Origin: Devosia sp. Root413D1
Lineage (GTDB): Bacteria; Pseudomonadota; Alphaproteobacteria; Rhizobiales; Devosiaceae
Direction of reading: 5' to 3'
Length of the DNA stretch: 64,000 nt
Assembly: GCF_001425235.1 (NCBI RefSeq)
Contig: NZ_LMEA01000001.1
Span: 657,855-721,854 of the forward strand
Positions 53,756 to 62,623 of this stretch are shown piece by piece (the stretch's first letter is position 1; the number at the start of each line of letters is the position of its first letter). The translations under genes and the position numbers were made by a program. Under the pieces are notes generated by a model. It had not been told where the DNA came from and made no database searches. It was given only the letters and a program-made list of their open reading frames with translations.

Positions 53756-54999
53756 ATGGTTGAGCGGTCCTCATTTGGTCAGTTGCTGCGCTATCCCGGC
53801 TTCGTGCGCCTGTGGCTTGCGGACGGGCTGTCGACGTTCGGGACGTTCATTTTCGGTCTGTCGCTGCAACTGTTGCTGATCCACGCCCTCGACGCCGATC
53901 AGCTGGAGATCGGCTGGGTCCGGTCGGCGCAGTGGCTGCCCTCGCTGCTGTTCGGCCTGGCGGCGGGGGTGATCGTCGATCGGGTGCGGCGCAGGAAGCT
54001 GCTGATCGCCACCGATATTGCAAGTTGCCTTTTGCTGCTGGCGATCGCCGGGCTCGGCATCCTGGGGGCGCTCTCGCCACTGGGGCTGGCGGTGCTGGTG
54101 TTCCTGCTCGGCACCGCGGCGGTGCTGCAGGGCGGGGCGCATCAATCGTTCACCGCCGACCTGTTGCCGCCGAACCTCCTGGCCTCGGGGAGCGTGGTCA
54201 TGACCCAGACCTACACCGCCGCGCAGACGCTGGGGCCCTTGCTCGCCGGCCTGCTGGCGGGGGTGGTCGGGGCCCCGGTCACCATGCTGATCAACGCTTT
54301 CACCTACGCCGCCTCGGCAGTGCTGCTCGCCGGCGTTCCGGATCCGCAGCCATCCGAGCAGCGGACGCCAGCCTCGGTCGGCGCCGATCTCAGGGAGGGG
54401 ATTGCCTGGGTCTACCGGCACCCCTTCCTCGCGCCCTACGCGCTTTGCCTCCATGCCTGGTTCATCGCCAATGCGATCGCCGGCACGGTCTACATCTTCC
54501 ATGCGACCAAGCTCGGGCTCGATGCCGGCGCCGTCGGATTGACCCTGGGGGTAGCGGGGTTGGCCGGCGTGCTGGGGGCCGGATTGGCGGAGTGGGCGGC
54601 GCGAGTATTCGGGACCGGCAAGGCGATCCTCTTCTGCGATTACCTGACCGGGGCGGGGTGGCTGCTGGTGGCGGCAGCGCCACAATCGGGGCTCGCGCTC
54701 TATGCGCTCATCGCGGCGCAGCTCGTCTACGGCGTCGGCTTCGGCTTGCGCGGCCCGCTGGAGATGAGTTTCCGCAACGCCGTGACGCCCTCGCGGTTGC
54801 GGGACGAATGAACACCACCATCCGTTCGATCAACTGGGGCCTCATCGCGCTGGCCGCCCCGTTCGGCGGCTGGTTGGCCCTGCAGTTCGGCGACCGCACG
54901 GCGTTGGCCATTGCCGGAGCGACGATGCTGGGGACCGGGACGGTGCTGCTGCTCTCACGTTTCCGCGGCGCTGCGATGCCGACCGATGCGTCGGCCTAG
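53756..54999 (+). pseudogene. MFS transporter broken by a single-base frameshift
   Basis: The first frame runs from the ATG at 53756 to a TGA at 54809-54811 (351 residues, about 10-11 membrane segments, starting MVERSSFGQLLRYPGF, and with the MFS loop VDRVRRRKL). Directly before the stop the sequence reads TPSRLRDE, whereas the next frame continues as GRMNTTIRSINWG and then membrane-like sequence to TAG at 54997-54999. Restoring one G in the GGG at 54801-54803 gives TPSRLRGRMN and a normal-length protein of about 414 residues. The gene is therefore either a recent pseudogene or carries a sequencing error in a G run. A drug or sugar efflux role is typical of the family. Confidence 0.75.
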
Positions 55000-55044
55000 C
55001 GCTGCGGTGAGGCGGTTTCATTGGCCCACGAGCACGGCCGGCCG

Positions 55045-55953
55045 CTATGCCGCACGGCGTTTGAAGCGGTAGCGCAGGCGCCGCAGGAACTGGTTGACGC
55101 CCACATAGGTCTCCAGACGCCGCAACTGGCCGACATCGCCGGCGTTCTCGGCGAGCAGCTTGCGGTCCGGCTCGCCGAAAGCCGGGTGCTCGTCAAACGC
55201 GAGGAGCGCCGAAAACGCCGCGAGCGCCCTGCCATAGCTGAACTTGAGACTCGCATCGTTGAAAATGCCCTGGAAGAGTGGCGCGCCGGAGGTGTTCTGG
55301 CCGTGGATGCAGTAGCAGTAGGACAGCGGGTCATCCAACAGCGCCAATGAGCGCGCCTGGAGCATTGCCTCGACCAGCGCCGTATCTTCACCCCGGGCAG
55401 CATCCGGATAGCGGGGCAGCACGTTCTTGAAGGCGATCATCGAGCCTTCCCAGACGCGTGTATTCGACAGTCTCAGCAGCCTCTCGTGGGGCGACCACAG
55501 GCATAGTTGCCGCAGGAAGACGGCATCGGCCCTGGCCTGCAGCAGCGCCCCGACGCCACGCTCAAGGCGATGGACACCATAGATATCGTCATCGTCCCAC
55601 ACGCAGACGATCTCGCCCCGCGCCTGATCTACGCTGACGTTTCTGAGCAGCCCGAGCGATAGTTGCCGGTCGGCGGGGACGAGACGCACGTCGGCTCCGC
55701 TCTGCTCGACGAGATGCTGCAGCGCGGCAGTCGTCGTGCCGCAGACGACGATCAGCTCTTTGTTACGATAAGTCTGCCTGCTGAAATAGCCGATCGAGGC
55801 GCGGACCCGGGCAACATCGCCCCGCGTTACCATAAGGCATGAAACCAGCGGCCCCGTCGTGCTGCCCGTGGTGGCAATCAGGCGGTCGGGCGTGACTCGA
55901 CTCGAGGTCCCCCTGAGGCTCCGGTCGTAGATGTATACCTGTTGGTTGATCAT
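55045..55953 (-). CDS. Family 2 glycosyltransferase
   Basis: 302 residues. The GT-A fold start VSCLMVTRG, the nucleotide-sugar motif VWDDDDIYG (DXD type) and YFSRQTYRNKELIVVCG fit GT2 enzymes; an aspartate-containing ED near residue 190 may be the base. No membrane segment is visible, so it is probably cytoplasmic and acts on a lipid- or protein-linked acceptor. No obvious cell-surface biosynthesis neighbours are present, and the ribosome site is weak. The substrate is unknown. Confidence 0.75.
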   Translation of the reverse strand: MINQQVYIYDRSLRGTSSRVTPDRLIATTGSTTGPLVSCLMVTRGDVARVRASIGYFSRQTYRNKELIVVCGTTTAALQHLVEQSGADVRLVPADRQLSLGLLRNVSVDQARGEIVCVWDDDDIYGVHRLERGVGALLQARADAVFLRQLCLWSPHERLLRLSNTRVWEGSMIAFKNVLPRYPDAARGEDTALVEAMLQARSLALLDDPLSYCYCIHGQNTSGAPLFQGIFNDASLKFSYGRALAAFSALLAFDEHPAFGEPDRKLLAENAGDVGQLRRLETYVGVNQFLRRLRYRFKRRAA

Positions 55954-56103
55954 CGAAGGCGAGGCGTCCGGGCGGTACTATTGTGCCAGATGTGGACCAG
56001 CAGTCGCTGATTCTGTCCACGATGCTGGGGGCAAATGTCCGGGGGGCGTCGGGCCGCTTACCGCGTCATCCGTTACTTGACGATACATCCAATGCGGCTT
56101 GCC

Positions 56104-57123
56104 TCAGCTTGCGCCGCGGTCCACCGGCGTCAGGTAGGGCAGCCGCGCTGCCTCCGGCATCGGGCCGAGCCGGGCGATCATCTCGATATTGGGGTGCATC
56201 GAGCGGTGCAGATGCGTCTCCAGCATGCGGCAGGCGCTGTCGAGATCGCCGTCGAGCAGCAGGTCGTAGATGCTCCGGTGCTCCTCCAGCATGGTGGAGA
56301 TTTCGGTGCCGGTGCGGTGGCTGCGGAAGGTGGCGTGCGTGGCGATCAGCAGCAGCTGGCTGCGCTGCACCGCCTGCAGCAGCTGCCGGTTATTGCAGCG
56401 GGCTACGGTGTCGATGTGCAGGTCCTGCTCGATCCCCTCGAGCTCCATGATGCCGCGATCGCCGCCCTGCGCCCGCATCACCCGGTCGCGGCGGGCGGTC
56501 AGCTCCGCCTCGGTGAATTTCGGAAACGCCTGGCGCAGCGCTACCGGCTCGAGAATCCAGCGCATCTCGTAATGCTCGCGGATCGATTCGGCGGTCAGCG
56601 GCCCGGCATACCAGCGCTGGTTGGCCTCCTGGACGATAATGCCGGTGCGGGCCAGCCGGGTCAGCACTTCGTGCGCGATGGTCCGGCTGACCCCGTAATG
56701 CTCGGCCAGCGCCGATTCGTTCAGCATGAACCGACCATAGGCGAGGCTGGCGGCTACGGCGTGCTCGACCTCGGGATAAATCTTCAGCCCGATATTACGC
56801 GGCGAGCCGTCGGCCTCCAGCGCCGCCGGCAGCACCAGGCCCGCTTCGCTGAGCTCGAGCCGCAGCGGTTTTGGCGCCGTCTCGCCGCCGCGGGCAATGA
56901 AGCCGCGTCCGGCAAAACTGCCGATCAGCCCTTCGTCGCTCAGCCGCTTCAGGGCGGCGGCCGCGGGGATGCGGCTCGCCTTGAAGGCCCGCGCCACATT
57001 GGCCTCGCCGAGCACCAGCCCAGCCGGAAACGCCCCCGCTTCGAGGTGCTCACGGAGCACCGTATAGATGGTCTGGTACAGCGGCGCTTCGGGCTTGGGC
57101 GACATCGGGCGTCGTTCTACCAT
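56104..57123 (-). CDS. GntR-family regulator with two winged-helix domains and an FCD domain
   Basis: 339 residues, with GGGG nine bases before the ATG. A first GntR winged helix occupies about 14-78 (YQTIYTVLREHLEAGAF start). A second, complete winged helix is at about 100-170 (SALAEHYGVSRTIAHEVLTRLARTG). The FCD-type all-helical effector domain follows (about 180-310, with HRSIYDLLLDGD near the end). It is divergent from the ABC operon at 57405 and probably controls it. Two DNA-binding domains in one FadR-type protein are unusual. Confidence 0.85.
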   Translation of the reverse strand: MVERRPMSPKPEAPLYQTIYTVLREHLEAGAFPAGLVLGEANVARAFKASRIPAAAALKRLSDEGLIGSFAGRGFIARGGETAPKPLRLELSEAGLVLPAALEADGSPRNIGLKIYPEVEHAVAASLAYGRFMLNESALAEHYGVSRTIAHEVLTRLARTGIIVQEANQRWYAGPLTAESIREHYEMRWILEPVALRQAFPKFTEAELTARRDRVMRAQGGDRGIMELEGIEQDLHIDTVARCNNRQLLQAVQRSQLLLIATHATFRSHRTGTEISTMLEEHRSIYDLLLDGDLDSACRMLETHLHRSMHPNIEMIARLGPMPEAARLPYLTPVDRGAS

Positions 57124-57177
57124 TTGGGTGCCCCTCTGTCAGTCGGCGCCGAAGATCGCATATTTCCGGCAACTGCT

Positions 57178-57292
57178 TGCAATATCCATAAGTCGCCGAT
57201 CCCCGCCCACCATCGCGCTTTGGGCAGCGCGCTGTATTGCTTGGCGCGCACCATTCTATCGTGACGCACTCTGCATGCAATATGCATTGACT
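57178..57292 (+). promoter_or_regulatory. Candidate operators and promoter between GntR gene and ABC operon
   Basis: TGCAATAT occurs twice in direct orientation (57178-57185 and 57276-57283). The second copy lies in an inverted repeat ATGCA-ATA-TGCAT (57275-57287) directly against TTGACT (57287-57292), a good -35 for the operon, although no clear -10 follows. This layout fits a repressor covering the promoter. Confidence 0.35.
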
Positions 57293-57404
57293 CTCGTCGC
57301 AGCGATTTGCAAGAGTGTTGCCGTCGCTGGAGGAAGCGACGAGGGAGGCGGCCGCCTTGCCGGCCGTGACATGGCGTTCCCCCGGACGCCGGAGGAGAGT
57401 TTCG

Positions 57405-58355
57405 ATGAAGTTCGCACGTTTGGTGCTGGCCTCGGCCGGCCTCGCTACCCTTTTGTCCGGCGCCGCAGCGGCGCAGGAGACGGTGATCGGCGGCATGATC
57501 TTCCAGCAGGATCAGTTCTTCCGCGGCATCCAGCTCGGCATGGAGCAGAGCGCCAAGGATGGCGGCGCGACGCTGTTGCAGGGCAATTCCGAGAACAAGC
57601 TCGAAAAGGAAGCCGAGCTGGTCGACACCTTCATCGCCCGCGGGGCCAAGGCGATCGTCCTCGCCCCGCTCAATGGCGATGCGTCGATCCCGGCGCTCGA
57701 GCGCGCCCGTGACGCTGGCGTCAAAGTGGTGCTCTACGGCACCTCGATCAATTCCGATTTCCAGGTTGCCGATATCGGCACCAGCCAGCTCGATATCGGC
57801 CGCTTCACCGGCGAGGCGGCGGCCCGCTTCATCACCGAGACTTTCGGTGGCAAGGCCAAGGTGGCGCTGCTCGGCTTCCGCTCGCAGCTGCAGCAGATGA
57901 GCGACGACCGCACCAATGGCTTCCTTGAAAAGGCCAAGGCCGGCGCCGAACTCGATATCGTCGCGACGCAGGATGCCTGGCTCGCCGAGAACGCCGTGAC
58001 CGTCGCCACCGACATCCTCACCGCCAATCCCGGGCTGCAGGTGATCTATGCCGCCAACGAAGGCGGCACCGTCGGCGCGGTGCAGGCGGTGCGCGCCGCG
58101 GGGCTGCAGGGCAAGGTGTTCGTATTCGGCACCGATGGCTCGGAGCAGCTGGCCGGGTTCCTGCTCGATGAGGATAATGTGCTGATCGCCACCACGGCGC
58201 AGCAGCCCTTCGAGATGGGGAAGAAAGCCACCGACGTGGCGCTCGCCGCCGCCAAGGGCGAGGCCACCGAGAAGGCCTACGACATCCCGCCGCTGGCGCT
58301 TTCCCGCTACGACCTCGAGGCGGTAAAGGCCTATGCGGCGAGTGTGAAGCAGTAA
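57405..58355 (+). CDS. Ribose-type periplasmic sugar-binding protein
   Basis: 316 residues from the ATG at 57405 with GGAGGAG eight bases upstream; in-frame ATGs earlier lack sense. A signal peptide (MKFARLVLASAGLATLLSGAAAA) precedes the RbsB-like fold (GGMIFQQDQFFRGIQLGMEQ, ANEGGTVGAVQAV, VFGTDGSEQLAGFL). It is the first gene of a three-gene ABC importer operon. The GH27 and ribokinase genes nearby suggest a glycoside or sugar substrate, but the sequence does not name it. Confidence 0.9.
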   Translation: MKFARLVLASAGLATLLSGAAAAQETVIGGMIFQQDQFFRGIQLGMEQSAKDGGATLLQGNSENKLEKEAELVDTFIARGAKAIVLAPLNGDASIPALERARDAGVKVVLYGTSINSDFQVADIGTSQLDIGRFTGEAAARFITETFGGKAKVALLGFRSQLQQMSDDRTNGFLEKAKAGAELDIVATQDAWLAENAVTVATDILTANPGLQVIYAANEGGTVGAVQAVRAAGLQGKVFVFGTDGSEQLAGFLLDEDNVLIATTAQQPFEMGKKATDVALAAAKGEATEKAYDIPPLALSRYDLEAVKAYAASVKQ

Positions 58356-58381
58356 TCGGCCCCTGCCGCCGGTCCTCTGGA

Positions 58382-58424
58382 GCGAGATTAGGAAAAGTTG
58401 CAGACTTTTCCGGTTCGATCTCGC
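58382..58424. repeat. Nested hairpin element in the ABC operon
   Basis: Outer arms GCGAGAT (58382-58388) and ATCTCGC (58418-58424) enclose an inner stem GGAAAAGT (58391-58398) and ACTTTTCC (58404-58411). Together with the hairpin at 58441 it forms a palindromic intergenic element between the binding-protein and ATPase genes. Confidence 0.6.
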
Positions 58425-58440
58425 GACAAAACAAGGGCTT

Positions 58441-58479
58441 GGATCAGGATGGCGCTTCAACGAAGCGCAATCCTGATCC
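58441..58479. repeat. Near-perfect 39-base palindrome
   Basis: GGATCAGGAT (58441-58450) pairs with ATCCTGATCC (58470-58479), then a single G/A mismatch, GCGCTTC pairs with GAAGCGC, and the loop is AAC. Palindromes of this type between ABC transporter genes can act like REP elements that stabilise the upstream binding-protein mRNA. Confidence 0.65.
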
Positions 58480-58514
58480 GGGATCGGCGGCGTCCTCGGC
58501 TCGGGAGTCTCCGG

Positions 58515-60005
58515 ATGCGCGGCGCCATCGAATTCCGCGATGTCAGCAAGGCCTATGACGGCACGCTGGCGCTGTCGCATTTCTCGCATGCCTTTGCGCC
58601 CGGCCGCGTGCACGCCCTGATGGGGCGCAACGGTTCCGGCAAATCCACCGCCATCAAGATCCTCGCCGGCGCCGTGCAGCCGACCTCCGGCACGCTGTCG
58701 GTGAATGGCCACGAGGTGAGCTTCGCGACACCCTCTGAGGCCTTTGCCGTCGGCATCGTCACCGTGCACCAGGAGCTGTCACTGGTGCCCTCTCTGTCGG
58801 TGGGCGAGAACATCTTTCTCGGCCGGCTGCCGAGGCGTGGCCGCTTTGTCGACTGGAGCGAACTACACCGGCAGGCCGCCGCGCTGCTCACCGAAATGGA
58901 GCTCGAGATCGAGCCGCGCCGGCTGGTCGAGACGCTGAGCCTGGGCCAGCAGCAGATGGTCGAAATCGTCAAGGCGATGAGCTTTGCCCCATCAGTGTTG
59001 ATCCTCGACGAGCCGACCTCGGCGCTGGCGGCGCGCGAGGTCCAGCACCTGTTCGATCTGGTGCGCCGGCTCAAGGCGCGCGGCGTGACGGTGATCTACA
59101 TCACCCACCGGATGAACGAGCTGTTCGAGCTGGCCGATACCTGCACCGTGGTCCGCGACGGCCACTATGTCGGCACCATCGAAATATCAGATGCGACGCC
59201 AGCCAAGATCGTCGAGATGATGTTCGGCGACGTGGCGAAAGCCTCGCGCCCCGCCCGCCGGGCGGTCAACCGCAGCAACCCGGTGCTGTCGGTTCGCCAG
59301 CTGACGCGAGCTCCGGCTTTCACCGACATCTCGTTCGAGCTCTATCCCGGCGAAGTGCTGGGGATGGCCGGCCTGCTCGGCGCCGGTCGCACCGAGGTGC
59401 TGCGCGCCATCTTCGGCGCCGATCCGCTCGAGGGCGGCGAGATCAGCTTTGCCGGCCAGCGTGTCGAGCGGCCGACCCCTAAGCGCATGAAGGCGCTGGG
59501 GCTCGGCTACACCCCCGAGAACCGCAAGGAGGTCGGGCTGGTGCAGATGGCCGCCATCCACGACAACCTGATCCTCGCCAGCCTCGATCGCATCGCCCGC
59601 GCCGGTTTCACCAATCGCGCCCGCGAAACCCCGTCGGTCACCCGCCAGATCCGCGACCTCGGCATCAAGGTGGCCGATCCGCGGCTGCCGGTGTCGACCC
59701 TTTCGGGCGGTAACCAGCAGAAGGTGGTGATCGGCAACTGGCTCAACACAGCGCCGAAAGTGATGTTCTTCGATGAGCCAAGCCGCGGCGTCGATCTCCA
59801 GGCCAAGCAGCAGATCTTCGAGATCATGTGGGCTGAGGCCGAAGCCGGACTTTCCTCGATCTTCGTGTCCAGCGAACTCGAGGAACTGCTCGATGTCGCA
59901 GACCGCATCCTCGTGCTGCATCACGGTCGCCTCGTCGCCGAAGTGACGCCGGAGACCACCAACCTCACCGAACTCTACCAGCTCTGCATGGAGGGACATC
60001 CCTGA
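58515..60005 (+). CDS. Ribose-type ABC transporter ATPase (two ATP-binding halves)
   Basis: 496 residues from the ATG at 58515 (GGGAG seven bases upstream); an earlier ATG at 58398 would place the hairpins inside the coding region and is rejected. The first half has Walker A GRNGSGKSTAIK and LSLGQQQMVEIVKAM, the second half GLLGAGRTEVLRAIF and [15 protein letters not shown]. Its stop overlaps the permease ATG (TGATG). It energises import with the binding protein and permease on either side. Confidence 0.92.
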   Translation: MRGAIEFRDVSKAYDGTLALSHFSHAFAPGRVHALMGRNGSGKSTAIKILAGAVQPTSGTLSVNGHEVSFATPSEAFAVGIVTVHQELSLVPSLSVGENIFLGRLPRRGRFVDWSELHRQAAALLTEMELEIEPRRLVETLSLGQQQMVEIVKAMSFAPSVLILDEPTSALAAREVQHLFDLVRRLKARGVTVIYITHRMNELFELADTCTVVRDGHYVGTIEISDATPAKIVEMMFGDVAKASRPARRAVNRSNPVLSVRQLTRAPAFTDISFELYPGEVLGMAGLLGAGRTEVLRAIFGADPLEGGEISFAGQRVERPTPKRMKALGLGYTPENRKEVGLVQMAAIHDNLILASLDRIARAGFTNRARETPSVTRQIRDLGIKVADPRLPVSTLSGGNQQKVVIGNWLNTAPKVMFFDEPSRGVDLQAKQQIFEIMWAEAEAGLSSIFVSSELEELLDVADRILVLHHGRLVAEVTPETTNLTELYQLCMEGHP

Positions 60006-61000
60006 TGAGCGCCGACGCCGAACGTACCACGCCGCGAGGCGGCCTCAGCCTCACCATGCTGCGCTACTTCGTCATGGAGCTGATCCTCGTCGCCCTGATC
60101 CTCGTGCTGGTCGTCGCCGCGCCGGGCTTTGCCAGCCTGCCCAACCTGCTCAATGTGCTGCGCGCCGTTTCCATGCTGGGGATCATTGCCTTCGGTATGA
60201 CGGCGGTGATCATCGCCGGCGAGATCGACCTCTCGGTCGGCGCCGGTGCGGCGCTGGCCGGCTGCATCCTCGGCTGGACCTGCGGCGCGCTCACCGACAG
60301 CATCGGCCCCTGGCCGGCCGTCGCTATCGGCGCGCTGGCCGCCATCGCCGTCGGCATCGGCTGCGGGGTGTTCACCGGCAAGATGCGGCAATGGTTCAAC
60401 GTGCCGAGCTTCATCACCACGCTGGCGATGCTGGCGGGCCTGCGCGGCATCGCCAACCTGATCTCGGGCGGCTTTCCTATCACCAGCTTTCCCAAGGGCT
60501 TCAACTTCCTCGGCGCCGGCAATGTCGGCGGCGTGCCGACGCCCGTATTCTTCTTCCTCGCGGTGTTCGCCGCCATGCATGTGCTGATGAAATACACGAG
60601 CTTCGGCCGCGCCGTTTACGCCGTCGGCGGCAATGCCGAGGCCTCGCGGCTATCGGGCATCGACGTCTACGGCACCAAGACGCTGGCCCTCGCCATCACC
60701 GGCGGGCTCACCGCGCTCAGCGGCATGCTGATCGCCAGCCAGATCGGCTCGGGCAACGGCACTGCCGCCACCGGCATGGAGCTCAACGTCATCGCCGCAG
60801 TGATCATCGGTGGCACCAGCCTCTTCGGCGGCAAGGGCCGCATCTGGGGCACCCTGCTCGGCGTGCTGTTCCTCGGCTGCATCAACAACGGCATGGTGCT
60901 GATGAACGTCTCCGAGTATTGGCGCCTCGTCGTTTCGGGCGCCACCATCCTCGCCGCCGTGCTGCTCAATCAGGTGCTGGAGCGCGGCATCAAGCGGTGA
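60005..61000 (+). CDS. Ribose-type ABC transporter permease
   Basis: 331 residues, with the ATG overlapping the ATPase stop by one base. The RbsC-like motif GEIDLSVGAGAALAGCILG near residue 75 and GGTSLFGGKGRIWGTLLG near 265 mark the family; about ten hydrophobic segments are visible. It is the last gene of the operon. Confidence 0.9.
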   Translation: MSADAERTTPRGGLSLTMLRYFVMELILVALILVLVVAAPGFASLPNLLNVLRAVSMLGIIAFGMTAVIIAGEIDLSVGAGAALAGCILGWTCGALTDSIGPWPAVAIGALAAIAVGIGCGVFTGKMRQWFNVPSFITTLAMLAGLRGIANLISGGFPITSFPKGFNFLGAGNVGGVPTPVFFFLAVFAAMHVLMKYTSFGRAVYAVGGNAEASRLSGIDVYGTKTLALAITGGLTALSGMLIASQIGSGNGTAATGMELNVIAAVIIGGTSLFGGKGRIWGTLLGVLFLGCINNGMVLMNVSEYWRLVVSGATILAAVLLNQVLERGIKR

Positions 61001-61100
61001 GTGTCTGCCACCAGCGGCACCCAAGGTTTCGATGTCATCCCGGCGCAGGCCCATACGCGCCAGGTTACTGTTGTAGTTATGGTCGTGCCCACCCACCGGC

Positions 61101-61180
61101 TGTCATCCCAGCGAAAGCTGGGACCCATCTATCCGCTTGCGCTGTGGCGAGTTGGGTTCCTGCTTTCGCAGGGATGACAC
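61101..61180. repeat. Imperfect inverted-repeat element, repeated nearby
   Basis: Within the 265-base gap 61001-61265, arms of about 30 bases (61101-61130 and 61151-61180) carry GTCATCCC(A/T)GCGAAAGC in inverted orientation around a 20-base centre. Related pieces (GTCATCCC or its complement GGGATGAC) occur at about 61033 and 63604. This is a small palindromic repeat family, possibly a REP or MITE-like element. The position downstream of two convergent genes could also make it a bidirectional terminator. Confidence 0.6.
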
Positions 61181-61265
61181 CGAGTTCGGGGCGCTGTTTG
61201 GTGGCAAGTTCGCCGAAGGGCCTGCATCAAAGCAGCGGCAATCCCCAGGAAGCACCTGTGACAGC

Positions 61266-62516
61266 CTAGGATGCCCTCAGCCGATACAACCCGGCGCCAT
61301 GGCTCGGCAACGTCGCGACGAAGCTGCCGGCGTGCCGGCCGAGCGGCCGCCCCGTCCACAGGTCCGTTACCTCGGCGCTGTCGATGCCAAGTGGCGCAAG
61401 TTTGAAGCCGACCTCGCGCTCCGTCTTGCCGGTGTTGAACAGCGCCAGATAGGCATCGCCGTTCGTAGCCCGCGCCGTCCACACCCGGGTACCGTCCATG
61501 ACGAAATGCGGCTGGTTGTCGGTGCTCGACTGGTTGACCGCCAGCACCTCGCGGTTGGTCAGCAACGCCAGGGTTGGGGCATCGAGGTGGCGCAGGTCGC
61601 CGCCCATGATCAGCGGCGAGCGGGCAATGGCCCAGAGCGTCATCACCGTCCGCTGCTCTGCGGGGGTGAAGCGCGTGTCGCGGTCGCCGAGCGCCAGCCG
61701 GCCGAGCGGCAGCATATCGGCATCCGGCCAGGCGCCGGGGCGGCGCCACGGGTTCCAGTTCTCGAGCCGCACGAACTGCGCCTCGAGCATCGCCCACTCG
61801 TCCCAGAAATCATCACTGATCCGCCACAGCTGCGCGTACTCGCGCACATGTTCGGCCCGGATCACCGGCGTCTCGCCCGGCGATAGCGATAGCACCATCG
61901 GCCGGCCGGTCTTCACGATGGCATCGTGCGCCGCCTCGATCTCGGCAGCGTGCGCATCGTAGGGACGGCTCATGTCGTCCATCTTGATGAAGTCGACGCC
62001 CCACTCGGCGTAGAGCGCAAATATGCTGTCATAATAGGCCTGCGCCCCGGGCTTCTGCATATCGACGCCGTACATGTCGGGGTTCCAGCTGCAGATGCTG
62101 GAGGTGTCGGCGATATCGGCGGCTCGCACCGTTGTGCCGAGGACGGGCAGGTTCTGCTCGACCGCCAGCCGCGGGATGCCGCGCATGATGTGGATGCCGA
62201 ATTGCAGTCCCAGCCCATGCACCTGCCGCGCCAGCTCGGCGAAGCCAACCCCGTTGGCAGCCGAGGGGAAGCGGTTCAGCGCCGGCGTGACCCGCCCAAA
62301 CCCGTCCATCGTCGGCACCGGCTTGGTGTTGTAGTTGTAGCTCCTGGCTTCCGGCTCGTACCACTGGATGTCGACGGTGAAGACGTCATAGCCGAAGGGC
62401 AGCAGCTTTTCGGCCATGATCGCTGCGGTCTCGAGGGCCTGCGCCTCGGTGATCGTGGTGGCAAAGCTGTTCCAGCTGTTCCAGCCCATCGGCGGGGTCG
62501 GGGCGAGAATGGTCAT
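61266..62516 (-). CDS. GH27 alpha-galactosidase-like glycosidase
   Basis: 416 residues. The N-terminal PPMGWNSWNSF and GYDVFTVDIQWYEP are clan-D signatures of GH27. The nucleophile is D180 in FIKMDD, and the acid/base is probably D236 in WRISDDFWDEW. The C-terminal beta-sandwich is present. There is no signal peptide, so it acts in the cytoplasm on an imported glycoside, such as an alpha-galactoside or similar. It converges on the ABC operon and is followed on the same strand by a ribokinase-type gene. A hairpin abuts its start codon. Confidence 0.88.
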   Translation of the reverse strand: MTILAPTPPMGWNSWNSFATTITEAQALETAAIMAEKLLPFGYDVFTVDIQWYEPEARSYNYNTKPVPTMDGFGRVTPALNRFPSAANGVGFAELARQVHGLGLQFGIHIMRGIPRLAVEQNLPVLGTTVRAADIADTSSICSWNPDMYGVDMQKPGAQAYYDSIFALYAEWGVDFIKMDDMSRPYDAHAAEIEAAHDAIVKTGRPMVLSLSPGETPVIRAEHVREYAQLWRISDDFWDEWAMLEAQFVRLENWNPWRRPGAWPDADMLPLGRLALGDRDTRFTPAEQRTVMTLWAIARSPLIMGGDLRHLDAPTLALLTNREVLAVNQSSTDNQPHFVMDGTRVWTARATNGDAYLALFNTGKTEREVGFKLAPLGIDSAEVTDLWTGRPLGRHAGSFVATLPSHGAGLYRLRAS

Positions 62517-62556
62517 GGTTGGCGTCGATCCAGTTACTGAGACCGCGACGCCAACC
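62517..62556 (-). promoter_or_regulatory. Hairpin abutting the GH27 start codon
   Basis: On the - strand GGTTGGCGTCG pairs perfectly with CGACGCCAACC (11 bp, 18-base loop), and the ATG follows immediately. There is no free Shine-Dalgarno between the hairpin and the start. It could block translation until opened, or be a DNA operator; which one cannot be told from sequence. Confidence 0.55.
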
Positions 62557-62623
62557 CCCAGCCGGCTGCGACGTCAAGCGTCGCCACCGCCGACCGGGCG
62601 AACCCGAAAGCATTTGCCCGATT

